A stretch of DNA of 64,000 nt from Enterococcus_D entomosocium (GTDB taxonomy: Bacteria; Bacillota; Bacilli; Lactobacillales; Enterococcaceae), in NCBI RefSeq assembly GCF_030441895.1, contig NZ_JARJAS010000012.1, one strand, 5' to 3'. Below the pieces are notes generated by a model. The model was given only the letters and a program-made list of their open reading frames with translations, ran no database searches and was not told the origin of the DNA. Positions 33,963-43,225 of this stretch are shown here, one piece after another; within the stretch, counting starts at the first letter, position 1; the number at the start of each line of letters is the position of its first letter. The translations under genes were made by a program, and so were the position numbers.

Positions 33963-34829
33963 TTACAGTAAGCGCATTTTTAACTCAAAGACAAACTTTT
34001 TTGTAATATTCGGGAAAAGTGTCAATGGTTGCTTTGACAGTAAGCCAATCGTCATGCGGAGATTCGGTAAAGGCAGTGATAAAATTTTTACTTGAGCGCA
34101 TGTTTGATCAATGATCGAACGCGGGACTAGACCGCAGAAGCCTGTTTGTTCAATCAAATAAGGAATCGTCGTGCTGCTGCTGACATATTCCCATTGGAGC
34201 GAAGGTACACACTGGTCAAGGTAGCCCTCGATATTTCTAAGTGCAGGACAGTCACCGCCGGAACTGTATAGATGGATTCCTGTAAGGTCGGCTAATTCCT
34301 TAATGATCAATGGGTTCGTGATCGAAGTGATGCAGCAGATTTCTTCTTGTAAAAGTTCTTCATAGACAAAGGAATCTTCGTGAGGAAGTGAGCATAACGC
34401 AAAATCAATACGATTTTCTTTTAATGCATCGGCTAATGCCAGCGTGGATCCCACCATGATCTCGAATTTTATTTTTGGGTATTGGTGGGAAAATACATGG
34501 AGAAGCTCCGGTAAAATCAACATGTCATAAGGGGGGACGATGCCCATCCGTAAAGAATATTCGACTGTGTTCGAAGCATTGAGCAACTGTTCTTTGACCT
34601 CCTCCCACTGAGCGATCAGACCAGGAACCGCCTGTTTCAACAATTCACCTTCCAACGTGAGTACATTGCTTTTTCCTTCCAAAAATAACGCTACTTCTAA
34701 CTCTTCTTCTAACTTTTTGATATGGTTCGTAACCGTCGATTGGGCATAGTTTAATTTAGCAGCAGCTTTCGTAAACGTACCTTCTTCAACGATCGTTTTA
34801 AAGGAGTGCAGCTCTTTGATAAAATCCAC
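33963..34829 (-). CDS. LysR family transcriptional regulator
   Basis: A 288-aa LysR regulator. The N-terminal winged helix is FKTIVEEGTFTKAAAKLNYA followed by QSTVTNHIKKLEEELEV (about residues 9-46); the rest is a type-2 periplasmic-binding effector domain. The start is GTG after GAGAGGGGG. There is no divergent gene next to it (34830-35240 contains no gene I can support), so its targets are unknown. Confidence 0.9.
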   Translation of the reverse strand: MDFIKELHSFKTIVEEGTFTKAAAKLNYAQSTVTNHIKKLEEELEVALFLEGKSNVLTLEGELLKQAVPGLIAQWEEVKEQLLNASNTVEYSLRMGIVPPYDMLILPELLHVFSHQYPKIKFEIMVGSTLALADALKENRIDFALCSLPHEDSFVYEELLQEEICCITSITNPLIIKELADLTGIHLYSSGGDCPALRNIEGYLDQCVPSLQWEYVSSSTTIPYLIEQTGFCGLVPRSIIDQTCAQVKILSLPLPNLRMTIGLLSKQPLTLFPNITKKFVFELKMRLL

Positions 34830-35240
34830 ATTGGTCCCCCTCTCTTTTTACCTATTATACAAAAAAGGAGCGGGGAGAAGATTTCTTTTTTTTCTAGTAA
34901 ATAAAAAAAATAGATACAAAAGTTATTTAAAACATGCAGTCTGTTTTGATCGTATGTTTCTTTGCTTTTAAAATAACGCTTTTCACATTTGGTGCTAAGA
35001 GTAGCTGCTAAAATTTCTATCATAAAAAATACACCAAACATCCCAACTTTTCAGGGATTACGAGCAGCACACGAAAACAAGACAATGAATTTTTACGCTG
35101 CGCTTGAAAAGAAAAGCGTTTGTTAGGAGAGGAATCTTGAAAAAAGGTCTGATTTTTTTCGGATGTGAAAAAAATAGACACGCTAAGAGAAAAGAAAAAT
35201 GGATACTTAGGAAAGGACTAAAATAGCAAACCATGCAATG

Positions 35241-35279
35241 AAAAAACTGACGGCGCTTCCTTCAAGAAGGCCGACAGTT
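35241..35279 (-). terminator. Terminator of the Mga-like gene
   Basis: On the minus strand AACTGTCGGC pairs with GCCGTCAGTT (one mismatch) around an inner CTTC/GAAG stem, followed by T6. Confidence 0.7.
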
Positions 35280-35287
35280 GCCTTAGG

Positions 35288-36793
35288 TCAATGAATCGGT
35301 GTGATTCTTGGCTGAATCAGCTGTTCAATCGTTTTGTGGATGATCGTCCAGTCCGAAAGGGTAGGAACATTGGAAATTCGTAGTTGCTGAAATTTGGTGT
35401 TACTTTTCAGATGCAAGTCAAAATTGCTAACGATCAAATCAATTTCTCGATGGATCAATTCTTGTTCATCAGGAGCCACTTCAAAAAAATAACTGATTTC
35501 TGTATGGTCATTTTTGAATAGCTCTGTTGATGCGGCTAAAAAGGCATCTAATCCAGCACCACCTTGAAAAGCAAAGGCCACTTTGAGATGCTTTTTCAAC
35601 TGATTGCTAGAAGAAAGTTCGCTTAACAAGGTCAACGTAACTGCGACATGCTCTAAGTGAGTAAACGAAAAGAAACGACTTTGTTCATTAAACTGTTTCA
35701 ACCATTTATTCCAAGCAAGGTAGTCCGTCTTGAATGTCGCTTCAACAAAGGTTTTGATCTGGGGATCGGCAAATTCGTAATTCGCAGAAATCATCGTTAA
35801 CAAGCGGAGATTTACGAGATATGCGATGATTTTGTGTGATGCTGCAGGAAGGATAGCTATTCCAGGTTTCTTTAAAAAGGCAGCAACTTCTGCGAGAATT
35901 TCTGGTTTCTCTGTATGGTGAAAAATGTAATCCGCCTCGCTTTCCCCATTAATATCCATCGTACTATACGAAATGCAGTGGAGAGCATTGAGGAAGATCC
36001 AAAGGAGTTCTTGTTGCGGCAAGTGGATGATCCGATATTTTTTCAAATAATGTTCGTTTAATATTTTTGAGAAAACAGCGAAGCGTTCTTTCTCTAATAG
36101 ATTGCGTTCTAAAGACGGTGGCAATGTCAAAAAGTAAGAATAGCGCCACCTACGCTTGGCAATACTTAGCCATAGGGCAAGTCGATAATGACTGTAATGC
36201 AAATCTTTTTTGTTGGCTTCTTTTGCTTTTTGGACCAGAAGACGCGCATCTGCAGGGCTGTCTTTATCTAAGATCGTGCTATCGCCATAAGCGGAGAAAA
36301 AGACAAACAGACAAAAGCGAATATCGGCTTCGGTACCGATAAAATCAAGATGATTCGTTGCGATGGTCACAGAATAGGTTTGTAAAGATTTGTTCATATA
36401 ACTGATCGTTCGCAACAGATGACTGCGGGAATAGCCAAATTCGATCGTTGCTCGGTGAATAGAGTATTTTTTATTATCAATGATACTAGACATGATTTTA
36501 AACTCCAACGTTTCCATGCCCAAAAGCTGAATGGCAGAATTGATTGAAGCATTTGGTGCATACTCAATCGAAACGATGTTGGATCCAGAAAGTTTGATCT
36601 TGACCAGATCTTCCGGCAAACTGTCGCTTAAAATACTTAATTCTTTAGAGACTGTAGGCAAGGAAAGTCCCAATAATGTCGCCAACTCTTGCGGGTGATA
36701 CCCTGCGGGTGCTGCATTTAGCACTTGCAGAATTTTTACTTGACGAGAAAATGCCTTATCTCGATGTAAGTTGATGGATAAATTTTCTAACAT
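35288..36793 (-). CDS. Mga-like transcriptional regulator
   Basis: About 501 aa, the Mga/AtxA layout: an N-terminal helix-turn-helix (GYHPQELATLLGLSLPTVSK, about residues 30-50), a second HTH (HRATIEFGYSRSHLLRTISY), PRD-like helical domains and a C-terminal EIIB-like fold (HLKVAFAFQGGAGLDAFL). ATG 36793 follows GAAAGAGGTG; the frame opens at a TTG 21 bases upstream. It is divergent from the LPxTG surface protein gene at 37091, a likely target. It is more distant from the other three Mga-like proteins of the window than they are from each other. Confidence 0.8.
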   Translation of the reverse strand: MLENLSINLHRDKAFSRQVKILQVLNAAPAGYHPQELATLLGLSLPTVSKELSILSDSLPEDLVKIKLSGSNIVSIEYAPNASINSAIQLLGMETLEFKIMSSIIDNKKYSIHRATIEFGYSRSHLLRTISYMNKSLQTYSVTIATNHLDFIGTEADIRFCLFVFFSAYGDSTILDKDSPADARLLVQKAKEANKKDLHYSHYRLALWLSIAKRRWRYSYFLTLPPSLERNLLEKERFAVFSKILNEHYLKKYRIIHLPQQELLWIFLNALHCISYSTMDINGESEADYIFHHTEKPEILAEVAAFLKKPGIAILPAASHKIIAYLVNLRLLTMISANYEFADPQIKTFVEATFKTDYLAWNKWLKQFNEQSRFFSFTHLEHVAVTLTLLSELSSSNQLKKHLKVAFAFQGGAGLDAFLAASTELFKNDHTEISYFFEVAPDEQELIHREIDLIVSNFDLHLKSNTKFQQLRISNVPTLSDWTIIHKTIEQLIQPRITPIH

Positions 36794-37090
36794 TGATGTC
36801 ACCACCTCTTTCAAGACCCTGTGGGAGCGATCAGCGATCGAATATAAAAACCATTCGTTTTAAGTAAATTATATAATACTCTGGGCCATTCAAGAAGTCT
36901 TATCCCTTGAAAATTGAAGGAATTCATGTTAAAGATGCGGCGCCCACATATTTTTGCGAAGGACAGTCATTTAAGGGAGTTATTTTATAGAAAACACCCC
37001 TGCCAGTTGCAGTCAACCAAAATTTGGACAGATTGGAACGGAAGTAAGTGTGAATAAAGTTTGGAAAAAGAAAAAGGAGAAAAAGTAAAA

Positions 37091-39751
37091 ATGAAAAAAC
37101 GCGTAGTTATAATTAAGAGTGGTTTAATAGGGATGCTGATTTTAGGGACAACCTTTCCAAGCACATGGCCGATCGCTCAGGCAACAGAAACACAACAAAC
37201 AGAGCAGCAAACACCATTCATAGACTCATCGGTTCCCTTGCTGGCAGATTCAACAGGAAGCATGAACACAGGAGAAAAGACAGATACCCAAGAAGGAAAT
37301 GCTGACGTCATATCTTCTGAAGCAACCGAAAGTGAAGTGGTGACCACCACTTCAAACTCAGAAACAAATCAATCTAACGCAGCTGATGCTGCAGAAAAAA
37401 CTCAAATTTCAGTTACTGCCCCATCTGCTGAAACCAATGTAGAATCTACGGATAGTCAACCTCTCGCTGCAGAATCAACGAAGAGTATCGAGAGTTTCAA
37501 CTACGATCTGACTGTAGAATATGATCCGATCAAGTATAAAGCACTGGTTTTGGATTTGCCAATCCCGGAAAAATACGCACACCAAACACTATACCAAGAC
37601 CCGCAGCTGACAGAAGATTTTTATGTCTACAAAACGGATAAGGTATACATGCTAGTGGGACTATGGTATACAAGTGAAGTGACTGGTACCAATCAATTAA
37701 ATATATCTTGGACAAGCTTCACAGGTTTTACGATCAACTATTACGGTTTAACAGCGGTTTTAGAATATACCGACGCTAACGGTAACCTTTTGTTTACAGC
37801 AACATATAATATTCGCTTTACAAATAGCCATCTGACCATTAAATATGTGGATGAGACTGGTATGGAGATCTATCCTTACCAAACGATCAATGATAGTACC
37901 AATGAGCCTTATGATGTCTCTACAAGTGCGTTTATTCCACAAATTCCGGGGTACATCCTTGATACCAGTCAACTGCCAACGAATGCAAAAGGTGTTCTTC
38001 CTCGTGGCGAAGTAACGGTGACGTACGTCTATCAAAAAGCACCGACTGACTATACCGATCTGACCGTGAAAGATACCACTATTTATGAACAGGATACATG
38101 GACAGCGGCGGATAATTTTGAGCAAGCTATTTCAAAAGAAGGCAAAACTTTGACTTATGAGGAATTTATTGCTGAGGGTGGTCGTGTTTCCGGACAAGTA
38201 GATACTAACAAAGCCGCTACGTATAAAATCAGTTATCAATTGAATCATGTGAGTAAAGAAGCAACGATACTCGTAAAACCACGATTCACTGCGATTAAGG
38301 TTCATGATTCTTCGATATACGTCGGCGATGACTGGGCCGCAGAAGATAACTTTGATCAAGCCGTAGATCGGGATAACAACCCAGTTTCGTTTGCGGATGT
38401 GAACGTTGAAGGAAGCGTAGATACTAAAAAAACGGGGTCCTATGAGGTAGTTTATCGTTATGATGGAGTAGCATCAAAAGCTGTGATCACCGTCAAAGCT
38501 GACCAAACCAAGGTGACTGCCCATGACAGCGAGTTGTACACAGGGGACAACTGGAAAGCTAAGGATAATTTCGATAGTGCAACAGATAGAGATGGTTCAT
38601 CTGTTGATTTTGGGGATATCACTGTCACGGGGACTGTCGATACAACGCAAGCAGGAAAGTACGAGGTCACTTACAGCTATCACGGCGTAGAAAGCAAAGC
38701 CACTATCACCGTCAAAGCCAACCAAACGGCAGTCAAAGTCCACGATAGTGAGTTGTACACAGGGGATAACTGGACAGCTAAGGATAATTTCGATAATGCA
38801 ACAGATAGAGACGGTTCATCTGTTGATTTTGGGGATATCACTGTCACAGGGATTGTCGATACGACGAAAGTAGGCGAGTATGAAGTTATATACAGCTATC
38901 ATGACTTAGAAAGCAAAGCCCTTATCACCGTCAAAGCCGATCAAACTACAGTCAAAGTCCACGATAGCGAGTTGTACACAGGGGAAAACTGGACAGCCAA
39001 AGACAACTTCGATAGCGCAACAGATCGGGATGGTAAACCTGTTGATTTTGAAGATATCACCGTTACAGGAAAAGCAGACACAACGAAAGCAGGCGAGTAC
39101 GAGGTCACTTACATTTATCGTGGTGTAGAAAGCAAAGCCACTATCACCGTCAAAGCGGATGAAACATCCCTAAAAGTCCACGATTCAACGATCAAGCAAG
39201 GCGATGAATGGTTGCCAGAAACAAACTTTGATTCTGCCACCGATCGTGATGGCAAAAAAGTAGCCTTTTCAGAAGTAGAAGTCAATGGCACAGTGAACAA
39301 CAACATAGTCGGTCAATACACGGTTTCCTACCATTACGGAGCAGTGATTGCCCATGCCGTGATTACTATACAAGCAAAAGTCAGCGAAACACCTGACGAA
39401 ACGCCAACAGAAGTACCAGAAGAAAATCGCCCGGAAAGTGAGTCGCCTGGGACTGAATTTCCTGAAACTGAAGCGTCTGATCCAATAACAGAAGAACCAA
39501 TTAAGGCACGTCCTGAGACAGAGACGTCAGAAACAAACGATGATGAGAAAAACGAAAAACGTCCATCAGAACAATCAGACAACCCCTCAGCAACAGGACA
39601 GACAACACCGATCAAAGCAAGCAAACAATCCACTGTTAAGCAACTGCCAAAAACAGGAGAAACAAGCAGTGTTTTGCTAAGTGTTACAGGTATCCTATTC
39701 TTAATCGGCGGGTTGGTGCTCTTGTACCGTAAGAAATCATGGAGAAAATAA
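37091..39751 (+). CDS. LPxTG-anchored surface protein with MucBP and Ig-like repeats
   Basis: About 886 aa, exported and sortase-anchored. Order: signal peptide (1-31), Ser/Thr/Glu-rich stalk (to about 135), an N-terminal domain without clear family (about 135-250), a MucBP domain (LTIKYVDETGMEIYPYQTIN to VTVTYVYQK, about 250-320), six Ig-like (Big_3-type) repeats of about 73 aa, a Pro/Glu/Thr-rich wall-spanning stretch, then LPKTG about 35 residues from the end with a hydrophobic span and RKKSWRK tail. ATG 37091 is preferred over an upstream in-frame TTG; AAAGGAG lies before it. MucBP suggests binding to mucus or host glycans. It is divergent from an Mga-like regulator. Confidence 0.9.
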   Translation: MKKRVVIIKSGLIGMLILGTTFPSTWPIAQATETQQTEQQTPFIDSSVPLLADSTGSMNTGEKTDTQEGNADVISSEATESEVVTTTSNSETNQSNAADAAEKTQISVTAPSAETNVESTDSQPLAAESTKSIESFNYDLTVEYDPIKYKALVLDLPIPEKYAHQTLYQDPQLTEDFYVYKTDKVYMLVGLWYTSEVTGTNQLNISWTSFTGFTINYYGLTAVLEYTDANGNLLFTATYNIRFTNSHLTIKYVDETGMEIYPYQTINDSTNEPYDVSTSAFIPQIPGYILDTSQLPTNAKGVLPRGEVTVTYVYQKAPTDYTDLTVKDTTIYEQDTWTAADNFEQAISKEGKTLTYEEFIAEGGRVSGQVDTNKAATYKISYQLNHVSKEATILVKPRFTAIKVHDSSIYVGDDWAAEDNFDQAVDRDNNPVSFADVNVEGSVDTKKTGSYEVVYRYDGVASKAVITVKADQTKVTAHDSELYTGDNWKAKDNFDSATDRDGSSVDFGDITVTGTVDTTQAGKYEVTYSYHGVESKATITVKANQTAVKVHDSELYTGDNWTAKDNFDNATDRDGSSVDFGDITVTGIVDTTKVGEYEVIYSYHDLESKALITVKADQTTVKVHDSELYTGENWTAKDNFDSATDRDGKPVDFEDITVTGKADTTKAGEYEVTYIYRGVESKATITVKADETSLKVHDSTIKQGDEWLPETNFDSATDRDGKKVAFSEVEVNGTVNNNIVGQYTVSYHYGAVIAHAVITIQAKVSETPDETPTEVPEENRPESESPGTEFPETEASDPITEEPIKARPETETSETNDDEKNEKRPSEQSDNPSATGQTTPIKASKQSTVKQLPKTGETSSVLLSVTGILFLIGGLVLLYRKKSWRK
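38501..39157 (+). repeat. Three near-identical 219-bp tandem repeats
   Basis: Repeats start at 38501, 38720 and 38939, each 73 codons beginning with D/N-QT and containing HDSELYTG. They differ by scattered substitutions only. Flanking repeats on both sides are more diverged, the pattern of recent unequal recombination. Confidence 0.85.
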
Positions 39752-39787
39752 CAATAGGATCGACAAAAGAGCTAGAAGAATAAAACA

Positions 39788-39866
39788 TACAGGACGAACA
39801 AGCTGGATGAATTGCTTTAAGAGAGAACAAAAAAGCAATCACAAACATCAGCAATGTTCGTCCTGT
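39788..39866 (+). terminator. Long hairpin after the surface protein gene
   Basis: AGGACGAACA near 39792 pairs with TGTTCGTCCT near 39855-39864, with inner TTGCT/AGCAA pairing, followed by GTTTATTTATA. Probably the gene's terminator although the loop is long. Confidence 0.5.
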
Positions 39867-39917
39867 TTATTTATATAGTGAGCAGCCGAGAGTACTAAGT
39901 TTAGCCAGCACTTGTAT

Positions 39918-40493
39918 TTATGAAACGATTTCCTCTTTTTCCAGACTAAGATAACGATAAAAAGTTGATCGTTTTAACCCTGTTTGGGCACAGATATCCA
40001 CAACAGCTTTTCCTTCTTTTTGATAAAGGTTCAATGCGTGTTGAATCAGTCCAGGATCGATTCGTGGGCGACCACCGATATTTCCTCTAGCACGAGCGGA
40101 TTCTAAGCCTTCTTTGGTCCGTTCGACGATGATGTCTCGTTCGAATTGGCTAAAGGCTTGGAAAACAGTCATCATCAATTTCCCTTGTGGGGTTTGCGTA
40201 TCAAAATTTTCTTTAATACTGATAAGCTTTACTCCTTTTTTTTCAAAAAAGTAGACAAGATCAATGAGATCTTTGGTACTTCTTCCTAGTCGCGAGAAAC
40301 TTTCAATGATGATTTTATCGTTTTCTTTCACTCGTTTTTTTAATTTATTTAATTCAGGACGATTCGCACGAACACCACTGATCTTTTCCGTATAAATTTT
40401 ATTGCACTCATACCGGTCAAGTAAATCTAACTGACGCGAGAGATCCTGTTGTCTTGTGGAGACACGTGCGTACCCATAAACCATATTTGTCAT
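39918..40493 (-). CDS. Serine recombinase (resolvase/invertase family)
   Basis: A 191-aa small serine recombinase. The catalytic serine is in YGYARVSTRQQD (S12). The conserved arginine segment FSRLGRSTKDLIDL, the dimer-helix region FQAFSQFERDIIVERTKEGL and a C-terminal Hin-type HTH (KAVVDICAQTGLKRSTFYRY) are all present, so it looks active. ATG follows GGAGGA. Two palindromes directly upstream are candidate recombination sites. Such enzymes resolve plasmid multimers or transposon cointegrates, or invert promoters; no transposase is nearby. Confidence 0.9.
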   Translation of the reverse strand: MTNMVYGYARVSTRQQDLSRQLDLLDRYECNKIYTEKISGVRANRPELNKLKKRVKENDKIIIESFSRLGRSTKDLIDLVYFFEKKGVKLISIKENFDTQTPQGKLMMTVFQAFSQFERDIIVERTKEGLESARARGNIGGRPRIDPGLIQHALNLYQKEGKAVVDICAQTGLKRSTFYRYLSLEKEEIVS

Positions 40494-40545
40494 ACGAATT
40501 CCTCCAGTTGCACAAAAATAAGTCTACATAGAGAATACCTTGTTT

Positions 40546-40583
40546 GTTCACTTAAGTACACATTCAAGAAGCTTCTTAATGTG
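40546..40583. promoter_or_regulatory. Two overlapping palindromes upstream of the recombinase (possible res site)
   Basis: GTTCACTTAAGTACAC (40546-40561) is a near-palindrome. It overlaps CACATTCAAGAAGC/TTCTTAATGTG (40559-40583), a 25-bp palindrome with one mismatched pair. They sit between the recombinase gene and the divergent Mga-like gene, where subsites of a res region or a shared operator would be expected. Confidence 0.5.
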
Positions 40584-40673
40584 AATTTGGGAAATAGGAA
40601 GGTTTTTTTATGCACCTAAATATTGTACTATAGTAAAGACACTAGTCGGTGAGGAAGAAACACGGAGGGGAAA

Positions 40674-42164
40674 ATGAGAGAATTGCAGTTAAATTTTATG
40701 CTAAATAAGACGACCGTTCGCTGGCTTCAAATGTTAAATACTTTTGAGCGAGAACGGACTTGTTCCATCGCAAGTTTAGCAAACAAACTTGATGTGACCC
40801 AACGGACGATCAGCTCGGATATCAAAGAATTGAAAACCTATCTACAAGAGGCAGCCGAATTTTCGCTTGTAGCCAATGGCTATCATTTTAGGGAAACGAA
40901 TCCGAAAAAATACTTGTCCCAAAAAAAGGAGCTTGTTGCAGAAGAAGGAATGTATCAAATCGTGGAAGCCATTTTCCACGGTGAATTCTGTTCGGTTGAA
41001 GAGTGGGCGCAGCGCTTGTATGTATCAGAAAGTACGATGCGTCGTTATTTGAATACTGCTTCTGTGACGTTGCGAAAGTATCATGTGGAGTGGATCTTGC
41101 AACCGGTTAATTTGAGTGGCTCCGAAGCCAATATTCGCAAGTTCTTTAAAGATTTTTATTATGAATCAGATGTCACCCCTCATACGCTCTTGCCCCCCAA
41201 AGAACTGATTGCACTAGTCAGTGATGTCTTCTCAGAAATTCCCGCAGAGCTGGTGAATACAGGCGTTTCTCCGAGTGATTTTTATTATAGCTTGTATATT
41301 GCGATCAAGCGTTACCAATTGGGAAAGACGGTTCAGATTCCTCAATCGTTGGCAAAAATCATCGAAACCCATGAGGCATTTGCCGTAATGAATGACTTAG
41401 CACCTAAAATCGAAGCGCTATACCGAGTAAGACTGCCGCAACAAGAAATTATGTGGCTTTATTTAGTGACCGTGATGAAACGGACTTTGACCGAGCCTGA
41501 AAAAGAGCAGCAATTCGTTGCATCGTTTGGACTGTATCCTGAACTCGAAGAACTGAGTCAGCGCTTCGTTCAAGAATGGGGCATTTCCTTTCAAGAGCCC
41601 CAACGGGTCAAGACGATGATCCACGCCTTTTTCCTGTCAAAGAAAATCAATGAGCAACTGGCGCCCGTTTTAAATCACTTGCTAACAGAAGTAAAAAATG
41701 AAGCGCAGAAGCATCGTTCTGCCGCTTATCAAAGGAATCTGGCATTTATGAAGCAGCACCAAGCGATTCTTGGGATCAAGCAGGAGTATCTGGTAGATAT
41801 TTGTGCGGCACTGACCCTTTACAGTGAAGCAATCAGGGAGCTCTATGCTCAAAAAGTCAGACGGATCGCATTGATAATAGAAGGCGATCTCTATGCCTGT
41901 CACACGATTCGTGCGCGCTTTTTGCGTTATGTCGGCAATGATCATCTGGTATTTTTTCCAAAAATCAATGAATTGACGACCGATTATTTGAAGGGAAATG
42001 CCATTGATCTTGTGGTTACAAATTATAGCGAATATTTATCAGAGTTCATCTTATCGACAGATTATCTTTTGCTCAAAGCAATCCCCGATTATCAAGATTG
42101 GCAAAGAGTGATTGAAAAAATCGATCCTCAGTTAGGGCAAGCGTTAAACGCTCCCACAGCCTAA
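40674..42164 (+). CDS. Mga-like transcriptional regulator
   Basis: A 496-aa regulator. N-terminal HTH (CSIASLANKLDVTQRTISSD, about residues 33-52), a second Mga HTH (SVEEWAQRLYVSESTMRRYL, about 103-122), the FKDFYYESDVTPHTLLPP segment (about 158-175) and a C-terminal EIIB-like region. ATG follows GGAGGGG. It is a clear paralogue of the regulators at 56325 and 58318, sharing the FYYESD motif and length. Divergent from the recombinase; the genes it controls are not obvious but surface genes are on both sides. Confidence 0.85.
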   Translation: MRELQLNFMLNKTTVRWLQMLNTFERERTCSIASLANKLDVTQRTISSDIKELKTYLQEAAEFSLVANGYHFRETNPKKYLSQKKELVAEEGMYQIVEAIFHGEFCSVEEWAQRLYVSESTMRRYLNTASVTLRKYHVEWILQPVNLSGSEANIRKFFKDFYYESDVTPHTLLPPKELIALVSDVFSEIPAELVNTGVSPSDFYYSLYIAIKRYQLGKTVQIPQSLAKIIETHEAFAVMNDLAPKIEALYRVRLPQQEIMWLYLVTVMKRTLTEPEKEQQFVASFGLYPELEELSQRFVQEWGISFQEPQRVKTMIHAFFLSKKINEQLAPVLNHLLTEVKNEAQKHRSAAYQRNLAFMKQHQAILGIKQEYLVDICAALTLYSEAIRELYAQKVRRIALIIEGDLYACHTIRARFLRYVGNDHLVFFPKINELTTDYLKGNAIDLVVTNYSEYLSEFILSTDYLLLKAIPDYQDWQRVIEKIDPQLGQALNAPTA

Positions 42165-42216
42165 TATACGTGTTGAAAAAGAGCATGACGAGGACATGTG
42201 TGGATAAATCAAAGAG

Positions 42217-42254
42217 AAAAGCCGCAACCGTTGCGATCGACGGTTGCGGCTTTT
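42217..42254 (+). terminator. Mga-like gene terminator
   Basis: GCCGCAACCG (42221-42230) pairs perfectly with CGGTTGCGGC (42241-42250), followed by T. Confidence 0.88.
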
Positions 42255-42360
42255 ATTCGTTCATCTAATAAAAAAGGGAGTTATCTGAAAATAGGCCCAC
42301 TGTTCCTGAATACCAAAAGATTGGGTTATTTTGGTGAAAGAACAGCCTACGTTGAAACAG

Positions 42361-42564
42361 TTAGTTGGCATTTACTAGTTTATCAAAAATTGCTTCAAAG
42401 GTTTTGAACGTATCACTATCTAACTGACAAAGCCATAAAAGGTAGCTTTTTTCTTTGAATGTCCATTCGATCGAAGGGTAAGAGGCAATCAAGGCATGGT
42501 ATTTCTCTCGTTGTTCACTGGTAGCTAATAACCACCGCTTCTCAAAAATCTTTTTCTCTTCCAT
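42361..42564 (-). CDS. Small hypothetical protein, 67 aa
   Basis: A 67-aa soluble protein I do not recognise. It starts MEEKKIFEKRWLLATSEQ and has an aromatic middle (SIEWTFKEKSYLLWLCQL). GGGGGAT precedes the ATG by 8 bases. Its leader contains a hairpin (ACGTTGCC with GGGCAACGT, about 42590-42619). A single gene between the Mga-like regulator and the adhesin region. Confidence 0.5.
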   Translation of the reverse strand: MEEKKIFEKRWLLATSEQREKYHALIASYPSIEWTFKEKSYLLWLCQLDSDTFKTFEAIFDKLVNAN

Positions 42565-42789
42565 TTTTATCTATCCCCCATAAAGAAACGTTGCCTGAAA
42601 CTTCACTAACGGGCAACGTAAATCTAATGATATGCAGATCTATGTTTAGTATACCAAAGAAAAATGAATTTTTTTAGAAGATGTGTAAAATTACATACAA
42701 TTTCTTTTATTTTGCTTTTTTTGGGACCTTTTTTGAAGAAAAGAAGCGTTCTGTTGAAAGGAACTGTTGTTAAAAATGTTTGTGATAAT

Positions 42790-42900
42790 ACTAAGAATTA
42801 GTAGGCAGAAACCTTGTATCCATCGTATTGAGTCAAGTGGTTACAGGTAATAACAAAAATGGACGATCCTTTTTAAATGATAAGGAATCGTCTTTTTTTT
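42790..42900 (+). ncRNA. Candidate small RNA ending at an intrinsic terminator
   Basis: A strong terminator at 42862-42900 (GACGATCCTT with AAGGAATCGTC, one bulge, then T8) has no gene in front of it for over 400 bases on the plus strand. A TGTGATAAT extended -10 near 42781-42789 would yield an RNA of roughly 100 nt. No sequence family is recognised. Confidence 0.35.
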
Positions 42901-43225
42901 ATAACACTTTTTTTTGCACAAACTTTTAAAATGCCTTATTTAAAAAGAAAATGAAAATCAATTTATTCATACAGGTTTGCAAATCTTGATTTATCGATTG
43001 ATGATCAACCATGGTAAATTTAATCTCGTTAAAAACGATAAAATTTCGTCAAAAAAGCATTATTTTATAGCTCTAATTTAGGTTTTTAGAGAGTTTGTAT
43101 CGAATAGGTTGTTCCGATAAGAGCTATAACTGATTTTTTTCGAGGGAGTAAGAAAGGGTGACTGATAAAAACGTGAAATGAATCTTTAAAGTACAAGAGA
43201 AAGAATAGAGAAAAAGGAGTTACTT
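42901..43225 (+). promoter_or_regulatory. Long adhesin leader with a possible attenuator
   Basis: The AT-rich leader holds TTATAGCTCT (43065-43074) complementary to AGAGCTATAA (43120-43129), followed by CTGATTTTTTT. This has terminator form and lies 86 bases before the adhesin start. A small inner hairpin (TATCG with CGATA) lies in its loop. It may attenuate transcription of the adhesin gene. Confidence 0.45.

Noticed and set aside
34751..35041. 96-codon minus-strand ORF overlapping the start of the LysR gene
   Set aside because: It overlaps a certain gene out of frame and has low-complexity composition.
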